Positions 8,425 to 21,275 of a stretch of DNA of 64,000 nt are shown here, piece by piece. Source of the stretch: Cordilura impudica. Lineage: Eukaryota > Arthropoda > Insecta > Diptera > Scathophagidae. Both the position numbers and the translations under genes were made by a program. Under the pieces are notes generated by a model. That model saw only the letters and a program-made list of their open reading frames with translations. It did not search any database and was not told the origin of the DNA. Each line of letters opens with the position of its first letter. The first letter of the stretch is position 1. The stretch spans positions 92,153,992 to 92,217,991 of the forward strand of contig OY821520.1 of the NCBI GenBank assembly GCA_963682025.1, written 5' to 3'.

Positions 8425-10843
8425 CCATATTCTGACCATATGCCCCTCTGTCTGACATTTGATACACCTGTTTCTAATAATATTACAGTTGACTCCGATT
8501 CGCAAAATCCATTCTGGAACAATAAGATGTTCTCCAAATACTCGTCAAATCAAGTCTTCTCTCTAGCAATACAAACATTGACCAGAATTGCAATTGATGA
8601 CATGGTACTGTGGATTAAAAACATAATTAAAAAAGCTAATGCTACCACTAAAAACAGGTTTTACTTTGAACCTAAGCAAAAATGGTTTAATTGGAAATGT
8701 GCCAGTTTGCACAAAATATGCTGAAATATCTCAATAACTATAGAAAAAAGCTTTCCTGTACAAACAAAGCGAAATACATGTCAGTCAGAAGCAAGTATCT
8801 GAATTATTGTCGCATCAGGAAACTGGAATACTGTAGCGAAAACATAAATAAACTTAACTCTGTTAATTCAAGTATATATTGGTGGAATTTAACAAACAAC
8901 CTGAAAACGCGAACGAGGATACAAAGAGGTGATTTAAAATCGGAAGTTTTTCGCACGCACTTTAGTTCACTATTGGGAAATATAGAGCACACAAATGTAC
9001 TGCAATGGTGTATGGCGTATTTCATAGATCCATTTATTGATAGAATTTTGTGAACTCAATTTTGTTCTAAGATTTTTAAAACAAAATAAGGCACCCGGTC
9101 TCGATTACATCTGTTATGAATTTTATGCAAATGCTCTGATCTGTTTTGTAAAGGAAATTTTATCAGTTCTCAATACAATCTTCATTAAAGAAAAAATACC
9201 AACATGTCTTATAAAATCTATTTTGCTACCGCTTTTGAAGAAAGGTGACCCTAATTGTCCGGCAAACTATCGTGGATTGTCTTTAATTGATACGCTTTGG
9301 AAAATTTTTAATGATGTACTTTTAAATCGCCTCACAGCCTGGATTGATAAGCACAATATATTGAGTGAGTTCCAGGCTGGTTCTAGGAAGCGTTACTCTA
9401 CCGTTGTCAACGTTACACAATCTTGTGAGTTTAGTTCACCTTAATAAAATAAGTGATAATAACACTTCTGCATTTTTTGTATATTTTTCATGTGCCTTTC
9501 CTTGTACCTAGGAACTCTCTGTTTTATAAACTCTCGGTCATGGGCTTATCATCAAAATTTATCCGTATTTTACAACTATAATATGAAAATAATACGGTTT
9601 GTATATACGATATGGTAACGCTTTCTCCGAACCTTTTTAGTGTTGATCTTGGTGTAAGACAAGGATGCATTTTAAGTCCAATTTTGTTTGCCCTGTACCA
9701 AAATGACTTAGCTGATGCACTACCTGGTGGAGTAAAGGTTTTGGAAGTTCCAGTAAAAATTTTAGTTTATGCGGACGACATTGTCATTTTATCCGATTCA
9801 CCAACAAATCTTCAAAACATGATTGATACGCTGTACATGTATTGCAACCAATGGAGTCTGAAAGTAAACCTTAATAAATCAAAAATTCTCGTTTTCCGTA
9901 CCGGTACTCGAATATCTAAAAAACTTAAATGGAATTATGGGGAAGATGACATCCAAATTGCAAATAGCTCTATTTATCTTGGAATTAATTGAACTCAATT
10001 ACAATTTATCATTTAAAAAACATACAACAAATAAACTGTCTTCCTCGAAAATAGCAATTGCCTCAACATGGTCTAGGTACATAAATAATCCTCAAATAAC
10101 AACAACCTAAAAATTTTCAAAGCGGCTTCAACATCTATTATGTTTTATGGAGCACAGATCTGGGGTTTTTTGAAATTTGATGATCTTGAAAAACTATTTA
10201 TATTTTTTATCAAAAAAATTTTAATCTTACCAAAAAAACACTCCTAACTATGTATATGCCCTACTAGCAAACTGGTCTTAACTCTTTACATTTGGATACC
10301 TTAAAACTTCACTTTGACTATATTAATAGAGCTCTTCGTTTATCGAATCATAGACTACCACGTGCTTTAACTGAAAAAGTTATAGAAAAGAACACTTACT
10401 GGACTGAAGAATGGTCGAATCTATGTGCAACATTCGAATTTGTCCCTGAGAATACGTTGACTCCATTATGTAAATACTCGAAAGCAATCATAGATTTACT
10501 TAAAAGAAGGGAAATTAGTGATCTAATTTCCAATGCAAAAGGTTCTCAACTGCACCACCTGTATCCCCAATTAAATTATTGTACGAATCCTCTTTCGGTT
10601 TCAAATTTTTCGTAACGGTATACAAGTTTGATAATAAAGGCTACAGGCGGATTATTAGACCTCAGAAATTCATCAGTACGGTTATGTACTCTATGCAACT
10701 TAGATTCCACCGAAAATAAAGTCCACTTCATCGGAGTTTGTCCTATTTACAGGGAATACGGACTCAAATTCTTTAATAAAAGGGCACTTAGTTTTAACGA
10801 AGTTGTAAATATGTTAAATGGTACTGAATATTATGATATATAA
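8425..10843 (+). pseudogene. LINE 1 endonuclease end, reverse transcriptase and C-terminus
   Basis: Resumes at SDHMPLCLTFDTP (endonuclease catalytic histidine). After several frame breaks it reaches a reverse transcriptase: NKAPGLDYICYEFY (about 9083), LKKGDPNCPANYRGLS, LSEFQAGSRKRYST, then motif A near 9465-9490 reading FFVYFSCAF. The catalytic Asp of motif A is replaced by Tyr. VRQGCILSPILFALY and the YADDIVIL active site follow at 9612-9800. The C-terminal domain (10292-10843) ends with a CTLCN...HFIGVCP zinc-knuckle-like motif and a stop at 10843. At least four frame breaks plus the motif A change make it dead. It is related to the minus-strand LINE at 13520-16450 throughout. Clade not assigned. 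Confidence 0.85.
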
Positions 10844-10907
10844 TGTAAATATCTGGAAATTTGTCTGAAATATATGAAATATTGTGATATTAACATATTA
10901 AATACAA

Positions 10908-11248
10908 CTAGCAGATCCCAGCCCTCGAAATTCGAGCGCAAATTCTAGGAAATTTTATTTTTTCATTAAGTAAAGACCCTAAAAGTATGCTAATCAGTTA
11001 TTTTTATTACAAACACATTAACAAATTTAATAAACACACACATAGCATTGTATAATTTTATGTATGTGTTAGTAGCAACTTTAAATGCAATTTACTCAAA
11101 ATAAAGAAAAAAATTTAAAAATTTGTAAATCTGCAAAACGGCTAAAAAGAAATACCTTTCAAATAATATATGTTTGGTTAAAATCGGGATAAAACGGTAG
11201 AACAAAACATCAGTCACAAGAAATCGCCTAGCCTATTATTATTATAGT
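10908..11248 (-). mobile_element. small non-autonomous Helitron, copy H1
   Basis: Read on the minus strand it starts near TATAATAATAATAGGCTAGG and ends with the CTCGAATTTCGAG-type hairpin about 10 nt before CTAG, with host T after it. TC...CTAG between A and T with a 3' hairpin is the Helitron signature. Other copies in the window share the full sequence. It sits just 3' of LINE 1. Confidence 0.75.
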
Positions 11249-11419
11249 TATATATATTTATCTATTTTAATAACTAAAAATTTATTAGAAACAAATTAAT
11301 GCAAATCGAATTCTTACCTGAACTTAAGAATAAAATTTAAATAAGCTTTAATTGCCAATCTGGCTCACAACAGTTATGTTATGGCAATTATAGATATAAG
11401 AACTTTGAATCTTAAAAAA

Positions 11420-12200
11420 AAACACCAACACGTCGAAGGAATGAGCGTACTGAAAAGAATATCGCCGCTGTAAATAAAGTGTGGAAGAAATCCTAAATTT
11501 ATCGATTCGTCGTCGGTCGCAGGAATTGGGTCTCTGTCTTGAACAATTTTACGAAAAGATTTTGGACTACACCCGTATAAGATCTAGCTGGTGCAGGAAT
11601 AGAAGCCACGATCCCATCATGCGTGTCGCTATTTCGCCGTTTGGACTCTAGAGCAGTTGGAAACTAACTAGTGACACTAATCCACAACAGGACCTACAGA
11701 CTCCATTACATCTAGATAAATACACCGTTTGATGTTGTTTACATGCTGGTGGCATCGCCGCACCTTATTGCTTCAAAAATGAAGTCGGAGCTTACGTTAT
11801 GGTCAATGCAGATCGTTACCGCACCATGATCAATGATTTTTTGTTTGAAAATATCGGTGACATTGATCCGGGCGTTATGTTGTTTCAACTGGATGTCGCT
11901 ATTTCCATACGGCGACCGCAACTGTCGACTCATTGAAATCAAAATTTGGCAACAAGTTAATTTCGAGAAATGGTCCTGTCAATTGGCCTCCAATATCGTA
12001 ATATTTGACATATCTCCATTACTTCCTGTCAGAATATGTGAAGTCACTGGTTTATTTTGATAAACCAGCAACAATTGACGCCTTGGAGATCAACATTTTT
12101 CGTATTATTCGTGACACATGGCTAAAATTCGACGTGTAGAATGCTCTTCATCAAGAATAATCTGGGAGACCATAAACCTGAAATCATTTTCAAGAATTTT
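11420..12200 (+). pseudogene. mariner-like transposase, middle and C-terminal relic
   Basis: Near 11420 the frame TPTRRRNERTEKNIAAVNKV matches the linker and second helix-turn-helix of mariner transposases (R.E.NIAAV). From about 11735 the frame GIAAPYCFKNEVGAYVMVNA, then DRYRTMINDFLFENIGDIDP, matches the catalytic domain leading to the second Asp. Further decayed similarity runs to about 12200. Stops and shifts are many. With the N-terminal piece at 1060-1216 on the same strand, this appears to be one old mariner split by LINE 1 and the Helitron. The intervening 11250-11415 gives no match. The DRYR...NDFLF block also occurs in the mariner at 47896-49195. Confidence 0.65.
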
Positions 12201-12612
12201 TGATCTTTCGAATTATAAAAATATTAATAAAAATATAATTTTTTGTATTATTTTTTTTACAATTTCACGTTCTATCGGGCTTAAAAAACGCCCATTATTA
12301 TATATTCACTTTGTATGTGCAGTACCATGCCCATTAGTTTCGTCCTGCCTGCTCAACTACTTACAGTAATAATCTATTGACTAACATAAAGCTTCAGTGT
12401 TTTTACTATCATAGAATTTTACGTATTTTACTTTGAATTAGAGGTGACAGTATCATACCGCCCATTATTGCTTAGAATACTTAGAGCTGTAATTTATAAA
12501 ATAGCACAAGCTTTTCAGAACTTTCACTATTAGTTAGTTAGTTAGTTAGTTAATTGTTCTTTATTTTTTCAAAATAAGTGTTTCACAAAAATAAAAAACT
12601 AAATATAAAATT
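12201..12612. other. AT-rich spacer with TTAG microsatellite
   Basis: No gene seen. Five to six TTAG repeats lie at 12531-12552. The tract leads into the inverted repeat that follows. Confidence 0.5.
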
Positions 12613-13340
12613 TAATAATAATTAGTTATTTATAGTTCGGTTCGAGATCATGTATACATTTTCTAATACTAGAAAAGATAATACTTTATGCAATGTAAGA
12701 GAAATTTGGAAAAAATTGAAGACAGCGCTAGATGGAGTAGCTACTTTCGAACAAAGCGACTTGTTCATCGTCAGCATCCTTCTGCCTATTACCGAACTAT
12801 AAATAACTAATTATTATTACAACACAAGATCGACAATACATAAAAACTAACATACAAAACATACGGTCCAATGCAATTGTGATAAATCTGTTAAGATTTC
12901 ACATGTCATTACAGTTCCCATCTATGGGACGTTTGGCAAAACAAAAAGAGCTTTTTTCACATTACGAGATTTGTAATTGATCAAAGCGATGTTAATGTAG
13001 AGAAAGCTATAAATTGGAAAAGCTCAGCTTGTTCATACAAACTCTCGTATATAAAAAGAAAAACATTTCTCATGTTCTTTTCTTTCAAATGTTGAGTTAA
13101 ATAGTTGATTAAGCATGAGTTGAAGTAATAGGCAGAAGGATGCTGACGATGAACAAGTCGCTTTGTTCGAAAGTAGCTACTCCATCTAGCGCTGTCTTCA
13201 ATTTTTTCCAAATTTCTCTTACATTGCATAAAGTATTATCTTTTCTAGTATTAGAAAATGTATACATGATCTCGAACCGAACTATAAATAACTAATTATT
13301 ATTACAACACAAGATCGACAATACATAAAAACTAACATAA
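12613..13340. repeat. 180 bp inverted repeat with overlapping direct duplication
   Basis: 12613-12792 and 13125-13304 are essentially perfect inverse complements (both 180 bp) around a 332 bp spacer. In addition, the stretch at 12792-12856 (CCGAACTATAAATAACTAA...) is repeated in direct orientation at 13275-13340. The direct copy overlaps the right arm, so one segment exists in three places. The frame across the right arm and spacer on the minus strand (12981-13229) shows no known domain. Very high arm identity implies a recent event. Confidence 0.9.
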
Positions 13341-13519
13341 AATTTAATATTTCCAGATTTTAATAATTTTTAGGTAAAAAAAGAAAAATATGAATAAAAT
13401 AAGAACTTACGACTTTGACATACTGTCGTCAGTCGGTTATAAGTATTTAAAATTATAATCATATAAAAAGAGCATTTTTTTATTAATAATTGAATTCAAT
13501 GATTAACTCCTTCCTTCCT

Positions 13520-16450
13520 CTTTGAGGTTACATAATGAACATATTTTGGATCTCTGTTGCTGGAATCTGGTTGCATTTAGTTCAACAAGATCGCATCTGA
13601 CTTTAAATATCCAACTGGCTATATTTACATTGGGGATGGTTTCAAAGTAAAACTGTGGGTTTCCATAATTTAATCGAGGCTTGTTGAAGAAACCTTTCTT
13701 TTATATTATTTTTTATAGAGGCAAGCATTTCTGATCTTAAAAATTACCAGTCTTCTTTTGTTGAGCATTCCCTAATTTGAATTATGTTACAATCTTCACA
13801 TAACTTTTCAATATTGTTATACCAGAATAAATTCTTTTCTATTAAAATTTTGGATAATTGATTTGGAAGGCGGTAGTTTTTGTATAGAAATAATGTTGTG
13901 ATAATATATCTCAGGTGCAAGTCTAAGGTGTATATGTGGCTATTTTCTATGTTTGTTTCTAGCATTAATGCATACGTTGGTGTAAATGATGGTAACTTTA
14001 AAATCTTCTTTAAGAAAAAACGTTGAAGTTTATCAACATCATCGAAAAGTGTGCACACAGACTGGAAAAGATTCCATTTCGCCTTCAGGGATATGTTATT
14101 TTTCCCCAAAAAGTTATTCCAAGTAGCATTAATGTTATTTTTTGCCGATACATTTCTTTTTTCCAGATGTTTGCTAAATGACATTTTTGGGGTAAGTGTT
14201 ACCCCTAAGTATGTATATTCTGAGGTTATATTTATTGGGTTGCCACTAAAAAAGAATTTTTCGCGATTAGAAATCTTTCCACCTTTTCGAAGTATCATCA
14301 TTTCCAACTTGCTTTAATTAACTTCCAGGTTCCAAGTTTCACAGTTAACTTCAAGTTTCCTGATCATATTCTGCATTGTTGAAATATCGTCCGCTAATAT
14401 AACGATGTCATCAGCATATAATAATAATCTAACAGTTAAACCTCGTATATTAACTCCTCCACATATAAAATCGTGTAAATCGTTCAGATATAGTGAGAAA
14501 AGAGTTGGTGACAATAAACATCCTTGCTTTACTCCAGATGCTGTATCAAATGTTTCCGATAACTCTTCTCCAGTCCATACGGTGAAATTAGTTCTGCTAT
14601 GCTATATGCTTTCGATCATATTTACCATTTTTGACGATATACCTGCATTGTGAAGTTTATAAATAAGAGCTTTTCTTGATATTTTATCAAAGGCTGCCTT
14701 GCGGTTTTCACTGAATTTTATGTTCGCAATTGCAGCTAGATTGTAAATGTTGTCTGCTGTAGAATATCATTCTCGAAATCCAGCTTGATATTCTGTGACA
14801 ACGTTTCGTTTTTCCAACCATTTATTCAATCTATTGTTTAGAATTCCCATTAGTATTTTCGCAATTGTATTCATAATGGAAATTCCACGATAATTATTGA
14901 CCAACCCTTTATCACCTTTTTTGAATATCGGGAAAATAATGCTAGTAATGAATTTTTCATCTAATGTAGCTGTTTCAAAAAATATATTGTGCGATTTAGC
15001 TAGTTTCTCTATAAAATTATCAATAGCATTTTTAAAAAATTCATAGGATATCCTATATTCGCCTGGGGCCTTATTAGCCTTAGCTTTTGCCAAAGCATAT
15101 TTTATTTCCAATGGTGAAATAGGGTCGTCTAGGTCAGGATCAGAATAAAACATTGGAGCGTAGCTAACATCATTTGAAATTTGTATGGGATTAAGTAGCG
15201 CGCAGAAATAGGTTTTAAACTCAGAAGCAGATATTCCCGGACTTTCCTGTCTGTCTATTTGTCGTATTTCCTTAACGACATTCCACCAGTCCTTATTGTT
15301 TCGAACTGAGTTAATTTGAACTTCAAGATTTTTGAGGTAGTTTACTCTACTTTCTTCACATATATCTTTAAAATTACGATTTGCATTTAAATATTGCTGT
15401 TGGTTTCCGTTGATGTATTTTGTCTGAGTTTTCTCAATGCCTTAAAAGATTTTTGTCGAGCATTATGACATTTGAAATTGAACCAACTATTTCCTGATTT
15501 TAGAGGATTGACTCGTTTGTTTGTATGTGGGTTTGAAGATCGTATAATTTCCACTAACTGACTCAATTCTAAAAACTAATTTTGTTGCTTGAGTATATTT
15601 GTTTGCTGATTGAGTTTACTTTTATACAATTCAACATATTTTTCATCCCATTTCAACTTAGGCGGAAGGTCCATTGTATTATTTGGACTATATCTGACTG
15701 TTACACTAAGAGTTAACAATATTGGCATATGATCCGACCAGGTTCGACTATCAACTTTAAAATTGCTTACAAATTTCAGAAGTTCATGTGTCACAGCACA
15801 TATATCATTTATAGGTGCACCCACACCACTGATAAATGTAAAATCACCTTCTTCATCCCCTTTTGTGTATCCGTTTAAAATATATAAGCCAAAGTCTTCA
15901 CAGAACTCCTTAAACGATCTTCCTTTACTATTAACCTCAAAGTCCTTTGATTTCCTGAATGGAAGACCAGCATTAAACGTCTCTCATATGGTACCAATTC
16001 GTATATTAAGGTCTCCAACTACAATGGGGTTTATAACATTTTTGTTTGTAAAAAATCTCTTAACCACTCCAAAATCATTTTGCCATGTTGCATGTCTAAG
16101 GTATAATGGTATAACAGTTATCTCGAGATTGTTGATTTTGAGTAAAATATATTCAACATGTTCTTCCAATTTGAAGCTAAAGCATATGTTTTGTATTTTT
16201 AGTTCTTTTCTTACCCTAAAAACGCTACCACCAATTGCCCTACCAAACCTGCTAACTCTAGCAGCTGGTTTCCAAAAAGTTTCAAAGCCCGTAAAAAATT
16301 TGTTGAATCTTTCAATTTTTTCCTCAGTTATATGTGCCTCCATCAATATAAAAACATCACTCAATTATATGTATTGGCAAAAATCATTAAAAAGTATTTT
16401 GTTTTCCAAACCATGGATGTTATAAGCAAGTACTTTTATAGGCAAACAAA
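13520..16450 (-). pseudogene. LINE 2: endonuclease and reverse transcriptase, broken
   Basis: Minus-strand non-LTR retrotransposon related to LINE 1. Endonuclease start near 16430 (VLAYNIHGLENKI, catalytic Asn region), then FILMEAHITEE (Glu), VVGDLNIRIG, and WSDHMPI (His) near 15740. Reverse transcriptase: NKAPGEYRISYEFF (about 15075), FKKGDKGLVNNYRGISIMNT, VTEYQAGFRE, GCLLSPTLFSLYLNDL and the active site LLYADDIVILAD (about 14410). The C-terminal domain runs down to the first half of the CSLCNL zinc motif at about 13540. The second half (HxxxC) is missing, so the 3' end is lost. Several stops and shifts interrupt it. Motifs are better preserved than in LINE 1. A possible ORF1 remnant may lie upstream at 16500-16870. 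Confidence 0.85.
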
Positions 16451-19199
16451 AATTTTCTTGGTTATTTTCATTATTATTGTATTCGAGATATTTTATAATA
16501 AATATTTACTTTTTTTTAGCATGACTACTGAAGTTCTTAATTATTGGGATCATGCCAAGTTTAAAGACTTTTCCTTTAATAGTATTCTAAATGTTTTACT
16601 TTGTATGGAATGTGCCACGCCTTCTTGCACGATCGTGTGCATTTATAAAAAAAAACCAGAAGGAATCGAATCGAACTTACGGTCATGCGTTACAAACAAA
16701 CACTCCAACCGCTTTTTAAAAAAAGTTTTTTAACGGTTAAGAAATTTCTTTCCAACAATTTTATTTCTTCTGGTTGCTCCATCAGAATTCCTGAGTACTT
16801 GGCCACACTTATCCAACAATATGAGTACATACGTCTGTTAGCACGAATTTTGTTGAAGAAAATGGTGTAGGTTGTAAAATGACATTATAAACATACGCTT
16901 AAAGTTGGCTTAATAGAACTTTTAATACCCTCCACTTTTACTTTATATTTTTTAAGGTGACAAACATTTTTGAAGGAGAAAGGTAAAACTTTTTGTTTAG
17001 GAGAACACTAGTTGCTAAGAAAAACAAAGTTGTCAGCAGTGAAAAAAAATTTTTAAGGTGAAATAAAATTTGAAGTGAAAGATATCGTTTTAATATCAAA
17101 CATTTTGTATTAACATTTTAAGGTTCTTTTTAAATCCTTATTCATAATATTTGATTCATTTAATAAGAAGATAGAAATGTTAAGGTAGAAAAATATTTTT
17201 AAATTTCCAGTCATAACGTTTGATTAAACCGACATCAAGAAATGTTTGAGCTGAAATACAATTTTGATTGTAATTGACATTCACGCATTGAAACGTTTGG
17301 TATGGAAATTATAAAGTTCATTTCAAATTCTTTAATCATAACCTTTGATTGTCTGTTGTTGTTTATGCTCGTTTACTGTAATAACATTTAGGCCAAAAAT
17401 TAAAAAATTCCACCTGTCAATAGTATGGCTTCGCTTAATCGGGTCCGCTTATTTTCTGATATATAATATGATGGGATCCTGATTTAAGAAAAGATTAGTA
17501 ACAAACGGAATGATAAATTAATATTTGGAGTAGGAGTAAAGGGTACTCATTCATAGATCTTCTGATTTACCTTAGTCTTTCATTTCATGCAATACACGTT
17601 CTGCAAATACTTAACGCAGTTTTCTGCCACACAGCACCATACACATTCACACAATGTCATACTGACAGTTCATAATTTAACGTAATGAATGTAAAACCTC
17701 GTAGACATGACAATTTTAATGCGTATAATATTTTTAAGAAAAAATTTTGTTTAAGAGTTATTTTTAAGATTTTTAAAGCTTCTCTTCGTTATACGAAGAA
17801 GTTTAACCAATTGCTTAATAAATTTTTTACAATTTCTTGGAATATACATATTAGTAAAAATCTCAAAACTCCTTTCAGACATGGCTGACATTTTCAAGTA
17901 CCACTTGTTAATTGGTTCCCCCTTTTAAATTGATGTATAAATAAAACTAAATAAAACCCTATAATTTTCGTCTACCATTTAATAGTTTAAAAATAGCGTT
18001 TTTATTACCAACTCTAAGAGTTTAATGTAATTATTGTCACACAACTTTTATGTAACCCTCTCCATGTTGTTTTATTTTGTTTAACATTTTGCCATTGATA
18101 TTTGTTGGAGGACTTGTTTTTCTTAGGAAACACGCCATTTTCATGGAGGTTTGTTATGTTCGTCTACCTGTAATTATAGTAAATTGCTTTGCGGCATTTA
18201 AAAAACTTTGTCATGAAATTGGTGGTGTCACTGAAGTTTTTTTTCTCCCTCTCTCTCTGTTTTTCGCCATATGGGAATTCAATGGTTTTTTATTTGTCCC
18301 CTTATGTTATGCATTGAAGTGATTTGAAGCAATCGTAAAGTTTTGACACGTAATCTACACCATTTGTATGGAAAATATTTAGTCATACAAATTCAGAATT
18401 AATTCCAAATTATATTTTTAAATAAGGCGTCAGTACTGACGACAAGTCTAGTACTTAAATGTTTGTTTTTTTTTTTTTTTGTTTTAAGGAAACATAAGGG
18501 TTTTTGAATTCTTTTGAAATTCTTATATTCTTGCCACACAAAAAAGACAAATAGTTTTCCTCTGACGGCCTTTCTTTGAAATCAATCACTCGCAACTAAA
18601 AGAGCTATCAAAATAATATGCTGGGGATTTTTCAATACTGGAATCAAGCAAAAATATAGACTACTAAAGTTGTGTGGGAGAATCGTTTACAGTTTTCTTT
18701 TCAACTTCAGGCAAACACTGTAATAATAAAACTCCATACATACAAATATGTTTGAGTACAACTTCACTATGTATTCGTTGCACATACTTAAGAAGTGTTG
18801 AAATATTAATTTTAACCCCATTTATAATTTGCGTGATTTCTATAATATTTATAGAAAAACAATTTTTACAATAAAATAACAATAAATTATTTTTGCCATA
18901 AGGTATAAAGAAAACGAAAATATCTTCTCAAGTTTTATTAAAGTCGACATGTTGTCTTTTAAGGGCTGCGACAAACATTAAAAAAAAGAACATATTTTTC
19001 AAGAATTTTGACTTTTAAAAAAAATCACTCCAACTGAGGTACCTTCAAAAGATGCATCCTAAACGATCAACTGCTCTTCAGGTGTTTGCCAGCTTTCGTC
19101 CAAACAAATATATATTCTGATGTATACTCTAGTTAATATTTGGAACATAAAATGTGATTTTAGATTAAGTAATAATCAAATTTAACTTCTTATTATATC
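16451..19199. other. AT-rich non-coding stretch
   Basis: The first 400 bp could be the 5' part of LINE 2: a minus-strand stretch reading YKCTRSCKKAWHIPY may be an ORF1 cysteine motif, but this is weak. Elsewhere I see only short frames (17685-17888, 18077-18322, 18664-18882) with no known domain and biased AT composition. A T-run lies at 18470-18480. Confidence 0.4.
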
Positions 19200-19865
19200 T
19201 TAATCCAACATATGGTCCTTTTTTATGAAAAGGAATTTTTAAGAAATGGAATTTAGTAAAAAAAAGTTGCTTTTTCAAGAAAAGAAACTTTTTACAGAAA
19301 ATATCCTTTTTTTAAGAAAACGCACTTTTTTACTAAATTTACTTTTAAGAGAAAAGTACATTTTTAAGAAAAGGTACTTTTAAAAAATTGTATTTTTTAA
19401 TAAAAGGTACGGTACTTTTGTAATAAAATTCACTTTTTTAATATAATTAAAATTTTTATAAAAAAAATAACTTTTTTTAAACAAAGATACTTTTTCTAGC
19501 AAATTTACTTTTTAAAAACAAATTTTGATGAATAATCTAACCCATAAAATCAAAGTTTTTATTAAAACTCTTTCTTTCCTTATGCATATGAGTTTTGAAT
19601 CTCTCCGTGACTGTGTGTGATTGTGCGTGACTAAGTCAAAGTTAATCTTTTTTCACAGCAAGTGTATGGACTAAGTTTCAGATCGATCGGAGGAGGGGAA
19701 ATGACATTTGGGTAACTCCGTGGCTGTGCGTGACTATACATGACTGTGCGTGACTACTCCAAAATTAAGCTGAGTTAAAAGAAAGAGTTTAAAAAACAAA
19801 TACTTTTTGAGAAAAGCTTATTTAAAAAAAAAAAAAATAATTATTTTTTAAAAGAAAGTAGTTGT
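19200..19865. repeat. degenerate AAAAGTACTTTTTAAG repeats and GTGACT repeats
   Basis: 19200-19515 and 19800-19865 consist of imperfect, near-palindromic units of about 20 bp built from ACTTTTTAAGAAAAG. Between them, 19605-19760 has short GTGACTGTGCGTGACTA repeats. No genes. Confidence 0.6.
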
Positions 19866-19885
19866 GTAGTTGCAAATGAATTTTT

Positions 19886-20638
19886 ATTACCCTATAACAC
19901 CATGTGGTTTAGGTATAATGACTTTGTACTGCTGTTTGTAACTACCAAAAATATTTGACCTAAACCCATCTTTTATTATACCGATCGACTCAAAATCACT
20001 TTCAGAGTCAATTTACCGATGTCGTCCGTCCGTCCATCAATGTGCCCATGTAAACCTTGTATTAAAACTACAGGTCGCAAATGTGAATATATGAAATATA
20101 TGGATGAGCGCTATTGAAAATGGTGAAAATCGGTCCATGTTCAGACCTAGTCCCCATACAAATGACCCTATGAAATCGACATAAATTGCCGTAAGATCCA
20201 AATTGTCATATAGATCTCTTAGTCAAATTGGATTTGTTTATTATATCCATTAATCAGTAGACCAAAAATATCCCTATAGGACAATTCTTAGTCATAGGCC
20301 CCCATGCATCCCGATCTTCATTTAAATCTATCAAAAAAACAAAAATATTGCACAGATTTTTTTCAAATTTGGTTTGTATATACCTTTTTCAAAATATAAG
20401 TGACTTTACCGAATATGGTCAGGATCGGTTCATTTTTCGACCTAGTCCCCATATGAATATAGCATCCGATATGAACTTTTTCATATCTGCAACCAAAAAA
20501 ATTAATAACAATGCCACTCAAATTTGGTTTATGCTTATTTTCTATATCCAATTAGTTGGACCGAATAGATAGGGTCTATAAACTATGGTATGGGGTATCG
20601 TATAGACGGTCTAGACCGACTGTAATTTTCTTGCTTGT
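19886..20638 (+). mobile_element. DINE-type Helentron, family A, copy A1
   Basis: Starts TACCCTATAACACCATGTGGTT and ends with a GGTCTAGACC-centred hairpin followed by TTCTTGCTTGTTT. Inside are the CGTCCGTCC runs typical of INE-1/DINE-1. The same layout recurs six more times in this window. Strand is assigned by taking the hairpin/TTGTT end as 3'. No protein is encoded. Confidence 0.8.
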
Positions 20639-20639
20639 T

Positions 20640-20910
20640 TTATTTGTTAAGTTGGAGAAGGTTAAATAGTATAACTCGTTACTAAGATTTTCATTAGGTT
20701 ATTTTCAGCAAAGGTATATGAATAAAAGTTTTTACCAAGCAAACTATCTATCGCTTTTGGTTACTGATGAGGGTTGGTGTCGCGACCGGAGACAGCTGTA
20801 TAAACTGTCATGCAGAATATAGATCAATTTTTGAAACAAATGTTTGGCACATTTTATTTAAAGTAAAAACATTTGACCTTTCTAACTCATTTCTAACTCA
20901 ATCATTAAAA
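20640..20910. repeat. dispersed repeat R, copy 1
   Basis: About 270 bp that recurs at 21367-21647 and, more diverged, at 45750-46012. A shared core is GTTACTGATGAGGGTTGGTG, and the end is AACTCAATCATTAAAA. Helitron H2 is inserted exactly at the end of this copy. Element type unknown. Confidence 0.7.
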
Positions 20911-21275
20911 CTAGCAGATTCCAGAACTCGAAATTCGAGTGCAATTTCAAGGCAACTTTATTTTTCACCAAACAAATCACAAACCAACACTTTTTTGGTT
21001 TATTATTATTGCGATTGAAGATAACAAACTCATTAACAAACACATTAACAAATTTAATAAAACACACATAGCATATGTGTAATTTTATGTATGTGTTAGT
21101 AGCACCTTTAAATTCAGTTTACTCAAAATAAAGGAAACGATATAAAAATTTGTAAATCTGCTAAACGGCTAAAACGAAATACCTTTCAAATGATATAAGT
21201 TTGGTCAAAATCGGGATAAAACGGTAGAACAAAACATTGGTCACAAGAAATCGCCTAGCCTATTAATATTATAGA
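20911..21275 (-). mobile_element. small Helitron, copy H2
   Basis: Full-length: on the minus strand TCTATAATATTAATAGGCTA at the 5' end, and a hairpin (CTCGAATTTCGAG type) then CTAG at the 3' end. It lies between A and T. It interrupts the DNA after repeat R copy 1. Confidence 0.8.

Noticed and set aside
7254..8537. Frames rich in NFPKTIS / SGNCNFGK and possible CRISPR-like spacing
   Set aside because: Tandem inverted arms of a foldback element; units are contiguous without unique spacers, so not CRISPR and not coding.
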